Part shown: piece after piece, positions 7,734 to 15,609 of the stretch | Numbering within the stretch: the stretch's first letter is position 1 | Layout: every line of letters starts with the position of its first letter | Origin: UBA4416 sp031539425 | GTDB lineage: Bacteria; Bacteroidota; Bacteroidia; B-17B0; Aurantibacillaceae | Assembly (NCBI GenBank): GCA_031539425.1 | Contig: JAVKLI010000012.1 | Location: forward strand, 1-16,171 | Reading direction: 5' to 3' | DNA length: 16,171 nt | Made by a program: the position numbers and the translations under genes | Notes under the pieces: model-generated | What the model saw: only the letters and a program-made list of their open reading frames with translations | The model's database searches: none | Told to the model about the DNA's origin: nothing

Positions 7734-9737
7734 ATGATGATTTCCTTTTCAAGCTTAATAAAATTTAACGCTAAAAAATTAAAAGAACCAACCTTACTGC
7801 AATTATATAAAAATTTAATTACCCCCCGTATCATTGAAGAGAAAATGCTTATTTTATTACGCCAAGGTAAAATTAGCAAATGGTTTAGTGGTATAGGGCA
7901 AGAGGCCATTTCTGTAGGTGTAACATCGGCATTAGAAAGCGACGAATACATTTTGCCAATGCACCGTAATTTAGGTGTATTTACCACTAGGCAAATTCCA
8001 TTTAATCGTTTATTTGCGCAGTTTCAAGGCAAGCCAAGTGGCTTTACCAATGGTCGAGATAGGTCGTTTCACTTTGGTACTAATGAATACCATATTGTAG
8101 GTATGATTTCACATTTGGGCCCGCAAATGGGTGTAGCAGATGGCATAGCACTGGCACAAAAACTAACCCATCAAAACAAAGTTACAGTTGTATTTAGCGG
8201 AGATGGCGGTGCTAGCGAAGGCGATTTTCATGAAAGCATAAACACTGCGGCCGTTTGGAATTTGCCTGTTATTTTTATCATCGAAAACAATGGCTATGGC
8301 CTATCAACCCCTAGTAATGAGCAATTCAAATGCAAATCGTTTGCAGATAAAGCTATAGGGTATGGTATAGAGGGTGTTTCAATAGACGGTAATAATGTGT
8401 TGGAGGTATATCACACCATTAGTAACTTAGCTAAATCTATTAGAGAAACCCCTCGACCAGTAATAGTAGAATGTGTAACCTTTAGAATGCGTGGACACGA
8501 AGAGGCATCGGGCACAAAATATGTTCCTAAGGATTTATTTGACCTTTGGGGAAGAAAAGATCCCATTTACAATTACGAAAAATTTTTATTAAACGAAGGT
8601 GTTTTAACAGAAGCTATCATTGATGATTGCAAAGCGAGTATTAAACAAAAAATTGAAGAAGGTTTAGAATTAGCATTTAACGAAACACTTCCAAAACCTA
8701 ACACACAAGCCGAACTTAACGCCCTATTTAAACCTTGCCATATAGAAGATACAAGTGGTCAAAACGGCAAAAGCTCCTCAAAACGATTAATTGACGCGGT
8801 ATCTGACGGTATGCGATTAGCCATGCGCAAGCATTCTAATTTAGTTTTAATGGGTCAAGATATTGCAGAGTACGGCGGCGTATTTAAAGTAACCGAAGGG
8901 TTTGTTGAAGAGTTTGGAAAAAATAGAGTACGAAACACACCACTATGCGAATCAGCCATACTAGGCACGGCTTTTGGGCTTTCTATTAAGCAGCATAAGG
9001 CGATGGTAGAAATGCAATTTGCTGATTTTGTATCTGAAGGGATGACGCAAATTGTAAACAACTTAGCAAAATCACACTACCGATGGGGTCAAAACGCCGA
9101 TGTGGTAGTTAGAATGCCTACAGGTGCAGGTGTTGCGGCAGGTCCATTTCATAGTCAAAGTAACGAAGCTTGGTTTTTTAAAACACCCGGCTTAAAAATT
9201 GCTTACCCAGCCTTTCCTAAAGATGCAAAAGGCTTACTATTAGCCGCATTTGAAGATCCCAACCCTGTAATGTTTTTTGAACACAAGGGTTTGTACAGAA
9301 GCATTACAGAAGACATACCTGATGATTATTACACCATACCATTTGGAAAAGCTAACTTAGTAAGGCAAGGAAACGATGTATCAATTATTACCTATGGCTT
9401 AGGCGTACATTGGGCTTTAGAAGCCTTAAACGAAAACACGACAATATCTGCCGATTTGTTAGACCTTAGAAGCCTTGCCCCACTTGATATTGAAGCTATT
9501 TACAATACCGTAAAAAAAACAGGTAAAGTAATTGTATTACATGAAGATACCTTAACTGGTGGTATAGGTGGAGAAATTTGTGCTTTGATAAACGAACATT
9601 GCTTTAACTATTTAGATGCTCCAGTAATGCGTGAGGGCAGCCTAGATACGCCAGTACCAATGAATGCCGATTTGGAACAAAATTTTTTAGCAAAAGACAG
9701 ATTTAAACAAAAATTAAATGCGCTATTAAAATATTAA
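7734..9737 (+). CDS. 2-oxoacid dehydrogenase E1, fused alpha and beta subunits (667 aa)
   Basis: The thiamine-diphosphate-dependent first component of a pyruvate/branched-chain 2-oxoacid dehydrogenase complex. It decarboxylates the 2-oxoacid and passes the acyl group to the lipoyl domain of E2. The alpha half (about 20-335) holds the ThDP/Mg motif from GDG (156-158) to ENN (184-186). The beta half (about 348-665) has GQDIAEYGGVFKVTEGF (374-390), Glu406 in PLCESA, and GPFHSQS (470-476) with the E1-beta active-site histidine. A linker of about 12 residues around 336-348 joins them. Such fusions are usual in Bacteroidota, where they are often annotated as 2-oxoisovalerate dehydrogenase. Substrate cannot be fixed from sequence. 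No E2 or E3 gene is in the window. ATG at 7737 is an alternative start. The SDR gene begins 1 nt after the stop codon. Confidence 0.93.
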   Translation: MMISFSSLIKFNAKKLKEPTLLQLYKNLITPRIIEEKMLILLRQGKISKWFSGIGQEAISVGVTSALESDEYILPMHRNLGVFTTRQIPFNRLFAQFQGKPSGFTNGRDRSFHFGTNEYHIVGMISHLGPQMGVADGIALAQKLTHQNKVTVVFSGDGGASEGDFHESINTAAVWNLPVIFIIENNGYGLSTPSNEQFKCKSFADKAIGYGIEGVSIDGNNVLEVYHTISNLAKSIRETPRPVIVECVTFRMRGHEEASGTKYVPKDLFDLWGRKDPIYNYEKFLLNEGVLTEAIIDDCKASIKQKIEEGLELAFNETLPKPNTQAELNALFKPCHIEDTSGQNGKSSSKRLIDAVSDGMRLAMRKHSNLVLMGQDIAEYGGVFKVTEGFVEEFGKNRVRNTPLCESAILGTAFGLSIKQHKAMVEMQFADFVSEGMTQIVNNLAKSHYRWGQNADVVVRMPTGAGVAAGPFHSQSNEAWFFKTPGLKIAYPAFPKDAKGLLLAAFEDPNPVMFFEHKGLYRSITEDIPDDYYTIPFGKANLVRQGNDVSIITYGLGVHWALEALNENTTISADLLDLRSLAPLDIEAIYNTVKKTGKVIVLHEDTLTGGIGGEICALINEHCFNYLDAPVMREGSLDTPVPMNADLEQNFLAKDRFKQKLNALLKY

Positions 9738-9738
9738 T

Positions 9739-10527
9739 ATGAATTTAAACCTTAAAAACAAAACAGCCCTTGTATGCGGTAGCACACAAGGCATAGGTAA
9801 AGCAGTGGCTATGCAATTAGCGCAACAACAAGCCAACATTATACTTTTAGCCAGAAATCAAGTAGAATTAGAAAAAGTAAAAAGTCAATTAGACACGTCT
9901 CAAAATCAAAAACACCAAGTGTTATGTGTTGATTTTTCTCAACCAACTGAGTTGAAAAACATTTTAGAAATTTTTATAAAATCTGGTAATCAAATAGACA
10001 TATTGATAAATAATACTGGAGGGCCACCATCAGGGCCTATTACTAACGCTACAACAGAAGCCTTTTTAAGTGCCTTTAACAACCATTTAATTTGCAATCA
10101 TATTTTAGTGCAAGCAGTTGTAAACGGCATGAAAGCTGCTCAATTTGGCAGAATCATTAATATTATTTCAACCTCGGTAAAAGTCCCCTTACCTAACTTA
10201 GGTGTATCTAATACCATACGTGCTGCCGTGGCTAATTGGAGCAAAACTTTAGCAAACGAGTTGGGTCCGTTTAATATTACAGTTAACAATGTTTTGCCTG
10301 GCGCTACAGAAACAGAGCGTTTAAAAACAATTATTAAAAATAAAGCCACAGTAAGCAATATGTTAGAAGACCTCATTACAAAAGAAATGTTAGCAGAAAT
10401 TCCTTTAAAACGATTTGCCCAACCAAACGAAATAGCTAATGCTGTTGGCTTTTTAGCGTCGCCTGCGGCATCATACATTAATGGGATTAATGTGCCAGTA
10501 GATGGGGGTAGAACGCCTAATTTATAA
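9739..10527 (+). CDS. SDR-family oxidoreductase with atypical active site (262 aa)
   Basis: A classical-length short-chain dehydrogenase/reductase fold, of the type often annotated 3-oxoacyl-ACP reductase. The NAD(P)-binding motif is GSTQGIG (14-20), the NNxG motif is NNTGG (91-95), and VDGG near the C-terminus (254-257) fits the family. The active site is unusual: Ser144/Ser146 lie in the usual strand (IISTS), but where YxxxK is expected the sequence is S-N-T-I-R (157-161), so the catalytic Tyr and Lys appear replaced by Ser and Arg. I recall a subset of SDRs with this SNxxR form, so it is probably a subfamily trait and not damage. The frame is intact. It begins 1 nt after the E1 stop codon, implying translational coupling. 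Substrate unknown. Confidence 0.88.
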   Translation: MNLNLKNKTALVCGSTQGIGKAVAMQLAQQQANIILLARNQVELEKVKSQLDTSQNQKHQVLCVDFSQPTELKNILEIFIKSGNQIDILINNTGGPPSGPITNATTEAFLSAFNNHLICNHILVQAVVNGMKAAQFGRIINIISTSVKVPLPNLGVSNTIRAAVANWSKTLANELGPFNITVNNVLPGATETERLKTIIKNKATVSNMLEDLITKEMLAEIPLKRFAQPNEIANAVGFLASPAASYINGINVPVDGGRTPNL

Positions 10528-10733
10528 CACTGTTAAAAACTGTTTGAACGATACGTGTTAGGTATTTAAAATACAAAACATTGTTTATTATTCTTATGAA
10601 GCAATTTTATATTAACTGGATGAAAAACAAATAATCGCAAATAATTAATTAAATGGATACCATCAATATATCCACTTCAACAAAAAAAGGATATTTTAAT
10701 ACAAATTATTTATTTTATTCTTTTATAAAACAT

Positions 10734-10741
10734 TAATTTTG
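10734..10741 (+). promoter_or_regulatory. Bacteroidota -7 box upstream of the giant secreted-protein gene
   Basis: TAATTTTG is an exact match to TAnnTTTG, 17 nt before the ATG at 10759, which predicts a very short leader. No clear -33 TTG is present. The 231-bp gap after the SDR gene (10528-10758) also holds a 6-bp hairpin, TGGATA/TATCCA, at 10654-10674, with no T-run after it. Confidence 0.45.
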
Positions 10742-10758
10742 TAAAAACAGTTTCATTA

Positions 10759-13700
10759 ATGTCTCTTTTTGATAAACTTTATCAAAGTTTTTTATTGACT
10801 TTACTTATCCTTTTTAGTAATATAAAAGGATATGCGCAAACCTTACAGTTAACATACTTACCTGCCCCAACAGCAACGCTTTGCATTAATTATCCAATAC
10901 AATTAATAATGTCTCCTAATTTGGCTTCAAATTATACGGTAACAATTATACCAACACTTCCTATTGGTATATCACTGGATCATACTAATGGTAAAATTTT
11001 TGGCACCCCTACAATATCTACAGTTCATAAAAACTATACAGTAACGGCAACAAACGGGATAGAAACACAAACTGTTACCTTAACATTTGGTGTATATAAT
11101 TATACCAATCCAAATCCAGATTTTACTGAAACTTTAATATGTGCTAATGAGCTACAAACAACTAATACGAGCACGGTTTTAAATTTACCAGCTACTTATA
11201 TATGGAGTTTTGGAGAAACTGTTTTAACGCAAACTAATGCAAATGCAAGTTATTTATTTTTAAGTTCAGGAATCAAAACAATTAGTTTATCAGTAACTAG
11301 CTCATTAGGTTGCACTGCTTTAAAAACAAAAACAATTAATGTAGTAAATGTAAACACATTGGCCATTTCAGCTAGCAGCCCTTCAATATGTTTGGGAGAT
11401 GCTGTAATTTTAACCCCTACCACTAATTTTATAGGTGGAACTTATACGTGGCAACCAATCAATCAAATTACAAGTAGCATTTCTGTTAGCCCAACAGTTG
11501 AAACTACTTACACTTTATTATACAATAATAGTGGCTGTAAACGAACAGCCACCTACAATGTAAGTGTAAATCAAATGACCATAGCCGTAGCGCAAAGTCC
11601 TTCAACCTGCTTAGGAATCTCATCAGATTTGGGTGTTCTTACAAATAGCCTTGGCGGTATCTTTACGTTTTACCCTTTAGGTTATTCAACTAATATTATA
11701 AGCGTTAATCCAACTGAAGAAACATCCTCTTACAATTTTGATTATGAATATTTAGGGTGTTTTAAACGAGGCTTAACAAGCACTTTAACTGTTAATAAAA
11801 CAACATTATCCGCTGCTGCAATAACCTCAATATGCTTGGGTGAAAGTACAAATTTAGGTATACACACTAGTAGTGTGGGGGGTACGTTTACTATTTTACC
11901 AATTAATACAATTACATTAAATGCTATTGTTAGCCCTTTAAGTAACACTAATTATACCATTCAATATAATTATTTAGGTTGTGTTAAATCTGCAATGGCT
12001 GCTGTAATAATTAATCAAACAACGATAGACATTATTTCATCTGCAGTAAATAATACTATTTGTATGGGTAATCCAGTTGCTTTAACTGCTAATACTAATA
12101 GCACCGGAGGAACTTATGCGTGGCTAGCCATTCCTAATTCCACAATGAGTATTGGTACAGCATCAACAACTGTTGTAAGCCCAACTGTGAGTTTAACCAA
12201 CTATACCTTAACATACACTAACGAGGGTTGTAACGTGGTAGCTACCAAATCGCTTACAGTTAATCAAACTACTTTAGCTATTAATGCGTCAAATTCAGTT
12301 ATATGTATTAATAGTAAAACTATTACTTTATCAGCTATAACAAACAGTGCTGGAGGAATGTATACTTGGATGCCTTTAGGTATCAATATTCATTCAATAG
12401 CGGTGAACCCAACAGCACCAATTACTTATAGTTTAAGTTATGAGTATTTAGGCTGCCAACAAAGTAAAAGTTACAGTGTTGCAATTAGTCAAGTTTCATT
12501 AGGCATAACCTCTTCAAACTCTATTATTTGCAGCAATTCACAAACTGCAATATTAACTGCACTAACCAATAGTATGGGTGGATTATATAATTGGTTGCCA
12601 TATGGTTTAAATACAAACAGTATTGCAGTAACCTCTAGCGTTAATTTAACTTATAGTTTAAACTATACGCATTTAGGGTGTTTTTTAACAAGCACTTATA
12701 ATTTAAGTGTTAACCAAATGACACTAGGAGCAATGAGTAACTCTATTTGTATTGGCAATTCGTCCTCGTTAGGTTTAATAACAAATTCTGTAGGGGGTAC
12801 TTACACCATTTTACCAATAGGTATGGTTACTAATAATGTTCTTATTAGCCCAACTGTAAGTACAACGTATACTGTTCAGTATGAGCGTTTAGGGTGTATA
12901 AGATCTGTTACAAGTGCTGTTTATGTTAATCAAACTACATTAACGATTAATCCTCCTTTTATTTGTGTAAATGGTCCTGTTTTATTAAGCGCTGTTACAA
13001 ATTCTTTAGGGGGCACTTATGATTGGGGGCCATTAAATGTATCATCATCTACAGTTATTGTTAATCCAACAAATGCTACAAATTACATACTTAATTATGT
13101 TTATTTAGGATGTGCAACATCATTTACTGCTTCTGCAATTATAAATCAACTAACTGTAAACATTACCCCCTTAACACAAACTATTTGTAACAACGAATCA
13201 AAAAACTTAATTAGTACCGTTAATACACCTGGAGGCGATTATTATTGGGAGTCAAGTACTGTTTCTAATCCTAGTTTAACAGCAACAGATAATGTAATTG
13301 TTAGTCCTACAATCAACACTACTTATACACTTACATACAAGTATTTGGGTTGCATTCAAACTGCTACTTCTGAATTATTAGTTTCATTTACCCCTACAGT
13401 TATTGTAAATTCTGGATTAACTGTTTGTGCCAATGAAATTCCATTTTTAACAACAACTGTTGTTCCTGCAGGAGGCACATATTCATGGGAGCCGTTTAAT
13501 GTAAACACACCAACAGTAAATATGCTATCAACTTTAAATACATATACTGTAACTTATACTTATTTAGGGTGCCAAGCTAAAGCTACTGGCTCATTAACTA
13601 TTAAACAAGCACCTTCTTTAAAAATAAATTCTGAGACGGTTTGCGCCAATAATTTAACAACTATTATTGCTTCAGTTTCTCCTCAAAATGGGCAAATTAT

Positions 13701-14325
13701 GTGGTTACCTCCTCTACAATCTACAGCATTAAGTTTTACGGTGAGGCCATTACAAACAAATACTTACGCTGCTTCATATACATTTGATGGCTGTAAAGTA
13801 ACTGAAACAACTACTGTATTAGTTCACCCTTTACCTACAATAAATTGCATTGCCGATGAATTATTTATTTTTGAAGAATGGGCAGTTAATATTAAAGTTG
13901 AAGGTTCTATTTTATCTTATACCTGGAATACAGGGCAGGTAGGGGGCACTATAACATTTACTAACATGCAAGCTACAGATATTTGTGTTACTGGTAAAGA
14001 TGCAAATAATTGTACAAACTCCACTTGTCAAACCATTCAGGTATTTGAACCACAATTATTTATTCCTAATACAATTACACCAAACGGAAATGGACTTAAT
14101 GAAATCTTTGAAGTTAAAAGTACTAGCAACATTATTAAGTATCAAATTCAAATTTATGATAGGTATGGTATAGAAGTTTTTTCTGCTTATTCTATTGATA
14201 AATTTTGGGATGGGAAGTATAAAAGTGAAAAGGTGTGCCAAGGAAGCTATTTATATAACATTACTGTTCAATTTTCCAATTATAGATACAAACAATATAG
14301 TGGCACTTTTTTAGTACAGTATTAA
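10759..14325 (+). CDS. secreted repeat protein with T9SS type B sorting domain (1188 aa)
   Basis: A predicted exported surface or extracellular protein. Domains in order: a signal peptide (1-26, hydrophobic 11-19, cleavage probably after GYA); a putative-Ig He_PIG-like domain (about 30-112) with the hallmark LPIGISLDHTNGKIFGTPT (67-85); a PKD-like domain (about 118-197) with Cys128 and Cys185; eleven repeats of 72-81 residues (about 200-1025), each with one conserved Cys near its start and one in a [S/L/E/D]GC motif; one degenerate Cys-rich unit (about 1026-1097); and a T9SS type B C-terminal domain (1099-1188) with FIPNTITPNGNGLNEIF, IYDRYGIEVF, WDGKY and GSYLYNI. The repeats are rich in Thr, Ser and Asn with few charged residues, which suits a long extracellular stalk or adhesin. 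No enzymatic domain is seen. It would be exported by Sec, then by T9SS, for release or surface attachment. Ligand unknown. Confidence 0.93.
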   Translation: MSLFDKLYQSFLLTLLILFSNIKGYAQTLQLTYLPAPTATLCINYPIQLIMSPNLASNYTVTIIPTLPIGISLDHTNGKIFGTPTISTVHKNYTVTATNGIETQTVTLTFGVYNYTNPNPDFTETLICANELQTTNTSTVLNLPATYIWSFGETVLTQTNANASYLFLSSGIKTISLSVTSSLGCTALKTKTINVVNVNTLAISASSPSICLGDAVILTPTTNFIGGTYTWQPINQITSSISVSPTVETTYTLLYNNSGCKRTATYNVSVNQMTIAVAQSPSTCLGISSDLGVLTNSLGGIFTFYPLGYSTNIISVNPTEETSSYNFDYEYLGCFKRGLTSTLTVNKTTLSAAAITSICLGESTNLGIHTSSVGGTFTILPINTITLNAIVSPLSNTNYTIQYNYLGCVKSAMAAVIINQTTIDIISSAVNNTICMGNPVALTANTNSTGGTYAWLAIPNSTMSIGTASTTVVSPTVSLTNYTLTYTNEGCNVVATKSLTVNQTTLAINASNSVICINSKTITLSAITNSAGGMYTWMPLGINIHSIAVNPTAPITYSLSYEYLGCQQSKSYSVAISQVSLGITSSNSIICSNSQTAILTALTNSMGGLYNWLPYGLNTNSIAVTSSVNLTYSLNYTHLGCFLTSTYNLSVNQMTLGAMSNSICIGNSSSLGLITNSVGGTYTILPIGMVTNNVLISPTVSTTYTVQYERLGCIRSVTSAVYVNQTTLTINPPFICVNGPVLLSAVTNSLGGTYDWGPLNVSSSTVIVNPTNATNYILNYVYLGCATSFTASAIINQLTVNITPLTQTICNNESKNLISTVNTPGGDYYWESSTVSNPSLTATDNVIVSPTINTTYTLTYKYLGCIQTATSELLVSFTPTVIVNSGLTVCANEIPFLTTTVVPAGGTYSWEPFNVNTPTVNMLSTLNTYTVTYTYLGCQAKATGSLTIKQAPSLKINSETVCANNLTTIIASVSPQNGQIMWLPPLQSTALSFTVRPLQTNTYAASYTFDGCKVTETTTVLVHPLPTINCIADELFIFEEWAVNIKVEGSILSYTWNTGQVGGTITFTNMQATDICVTGKDANNCTNSTCQTIQVFEPQLFIPNTITPNGNGLNEIFEVKSTSNIIKYQIQIYDRYGIEVFSAYSIDKFWDGKYKSEKVCQGSYLYNITVQFSNYRYKQYSGTFLVQY
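11356..13833 (+). repeat. eleven Cys-paired Ig-like protein repeats (coding)
   Basis: Repeat starts follow the pattern (T/S/P)-L-x-I...I-C. The Cys pairs are 211/260, 284/334, 359/408, 435/491, 516/566, 591/641, 664/713, 736/785, 810/865, 890/938 and 962/1012. Between them are the conserved (L/T)TNS-x-GG-x-Y-x-W core, an SPT/NPT motif, TY-x-L-x-Y and YLGC, then (V/I)NQ-T at the unit end. Constant spacing (48-50 residues in nine units, 55-56 in two) suggests one disulfide per repeat. DNA identity between units is low, so the array is old, not a recent slippage product. Confidence 0.85.
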
Positions 14326-14605
14326 TTATTTTTTAAGGCACCTCAGTGCCAGAAATGCATTGACCTTTATCTACAAAAACAAGCACCCATAAAAAATCCC
14401 CTTTTATGAAGGCCAAAACCACGCCAGTGGCTTGGTTTTGTTAGGTTTAAGGCGGAGTAGTTTAATAATAAAACCAAAACCACCCCTTGCCACTCCTCCA
14501 AATGATTTGAATTAAAGGCAACCACCCTCTTTTGCAAACAGCGTAAAAGATAGAATTTGCTTATGCTTGCAATGGTAGAGTGGTTTACAACTTTCTATTT
14601 GCGGA
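14326..14605. other. convergent intergenic region between the giant gene and the Hint gene
   Basis: A 280-bp non-coding gap between converging genes. It holds a 5-bp hairpin GGCAC/GTGCC at 14337-14350 with no T-run on its 3' side, an 8-bp inverted repeat CAAAACCA/TGGTTTTG at 14414-14440, the inverted copy of the window's GC-rich intergenic repeat (14480-14554) and most of a 19-nt motif (14592-14610) shared with 404-422. Transcripts from both sides probably end here, but no textbook terminator is visible. Confidence 0.5.
14480..14554 (-). repeat. GC-rich intergenic repeat, right copy (inverted)
   Basis: Read on the minus strand, 14520-14554 equals the head at 1-36 except for one missing T. 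The next stretch (14509-14525) matches 71-87 exactly, and 14480-14508 matches 88-116 at about 22 of 29 positions. Relative to the left copy it lacks one 40-nt unit (left positions about 37-70), so the copies differ by a whole-unit gain or loss. No open frame or transposase accompanies it. Confidence 0.75.
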
Positions 14606-14610
14606 TTATA
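14592..14610 (-). repeat. 19-nt 3'-flank motif (second copy; first at 404-422)
   Basis: On the minus strand both copies begin TATAATCC, then G or A, then CAAATAGAAA. The only mismatch in 19 nt is that G/A position, and weak similarity continues for about ten more bases. This copy overlaps the Hint gene stop codon; the other starts 15 nt beyond the ABC-F stop codon. Same orientation and same position relative to the gene ends suggest a shared 3'-UTR element. Two copies in AT-rich DNA are thin evidence. Confidence 0.4.
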
Positions 14611-15589
14611 TGGGTTCTTTTTGAAATAAAGGAATAGGTGTTAAATCAACAGGATAAGTAGTTACTCCATGCACCCTAAAGCCATCAGCGTAAAAATCAT
14701 GCGAGCCATTGATGCCAAAGTTGTATACCGTAGTTTCTAAAAGTTTGGAATCTAAAGCTTTAAGACGCATGGTTTTTCCGTTAGCCATAATAAGTGTATC
14801 ACCTATTTGTAGTTTTGATACTTGCAATTTTGGCGTTTCTTTATTTGTAGCTTGGGGGTTTATAGATTTCCAGCCTTGAGTGGTCATAAATGGGTGAGCT
14901 TCTGATACAAAATAGTTTTTAGTACCATTAAAAGCATAGTAGTTAGCCTTTGTTTTTATGTGATACACAATCATGGCTCTTTCTAAACCTTTTGAAGATA
15001 GAATTGTATCTCCAGGGTTTACATCTTCTATATTTTTAGTTTTACCCAAACTATTTATTAACACTTTGGTGCCAGCAATAAAACAACCCGTGTTTATTCT
15101 GTCATATCCACACTCTCCATCCGCTATTATCTGATATAAACCAGGCTCGTTGTGAAGTACTGTACCGTATAGAGGGCATACGACATAGTAACCACACCTT
15201 CCGTTATGATAATAACGTCTTGATGAATACGAACCAGAAGAATACGCATACTGACCGTAAGGTGGGCAGCAATTAACATCCGCTTGAGAGGTGTTAAAAT
15301 CAATTCTTGAGGCTGAGTTTGCAAATGTGGCACGGCCTGAAGATGATAAATTAATACGCTGAGAGCCGCCTATATAGTTGATAGGCAGGGTTACGTTATT
15401 ATTTAAATTATGAATTGTAGTAATTGCATTACTGATGCTACCAGGGTTACCCCAAGTAGCACAATCATTCCAATTTCCTGCACTAGTTGAGTTATGTTGG
15501 CTAATTAATGTAGCAACATTAAAAAGCAATATATATGTTAATAATAATCTTTTATAAAAAAGTATAGAGCAACAAACTATTTTCATCAT
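14606..15589 (-). CDS. secreted protein with C-terminal Hint (intein/hedgehog-type) autoprocessing domain (327 aa)
   Basis: A predicted exported protein. A hydrophobic signal segment (about 14-30) is followed by a mature start with SAGNWNDCATWG (36-47) and NNNVTLPI (63-70), a pattern common at the head of Bacteroidota secreted beta-rich proteins. A Tyr/Ser/Gly-rich, Cys-rich linker spans about 105-168 (Cys107, 108, 132, 138, 160). The Hint domain starts at Cys169 in GCFIAGTKV, continues with NIEDVNPGDTILS (186-198), EAHPFMTTQGW (230-240, His232) and QIGDTLI (261-267), and ends VYNFGINGSHDFYADGFRVHG (288-308; His297, His307). The final Asn of true inteins is Gly308, so N-terminal thioester chemistry at Cys169 is expected to be possible but Asn cyclisation is not. 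Only 19 residues follow. No T9SS domain is present. Met2 is an alternative start. The gene follows the S74 gene by 20 nt. Confidence 0.85.
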   Translation of the reverse strand: MMKIVCCSILFYKRLLLTYILLFNVATLISQHNSTSAGNWNDCATWGNPGSISNAITTIHNLNNNVTLPINYIGGSQRINLSSSGRATFANSASRIDFNTSQADVNCCPPYGQYAYSSGSYSSRRYYHNGRCGYYVVCPLYGTVLHNEPGLYQIIADGECGYDRINTGCFIAGTKVLINSLGKTKNIEDVNPGDTILSSKGLERAMIVYHIKTKANYYAFNGTKNYFVSEAHPFMTTQGWKSINPQATNKETPKLQVSKLQIGDTLIMANGKTMRLKALDSKLLETTVYNFGINGSHDFYADGFRVHGVTTYPVDLTPIPLFQKEPI

Positions 15590-15609
15590 TAATAATTTAG
15601 ATTAAATAT

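Noticed and set aside
10140..10478. Antisense open frame opposite the SDR gene
   Set aside because: It lies wholly within a well-supported coding gene, shows no recognisable domain, and is explained by AT-rich codon bias of the sense gene.
14337..14350. GGCAC/GTGCC hairpin after the giant gene as an intrinsic terminator
   Set aside because: On the plus strand the T-run lies before the hairpin, not after it; on the minus strand the following bases are A-rich. Neither orientation fits.
1..14554. Inverted 35-nt copies as ends of a composite transposon
   Set aside because: No transposase or integrase lies between them, the interior is mostly housekeeping genes, no target duplication is visible, and the copies look like dispersed intergenic elements.
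14606..15589. Hint protein as a polymorphic toxin with an immunity gene
   Set aside because: No toxin domain follows the Hint domain (only 19 residues), and no small immunity-like gene lies downstream on the same strand.
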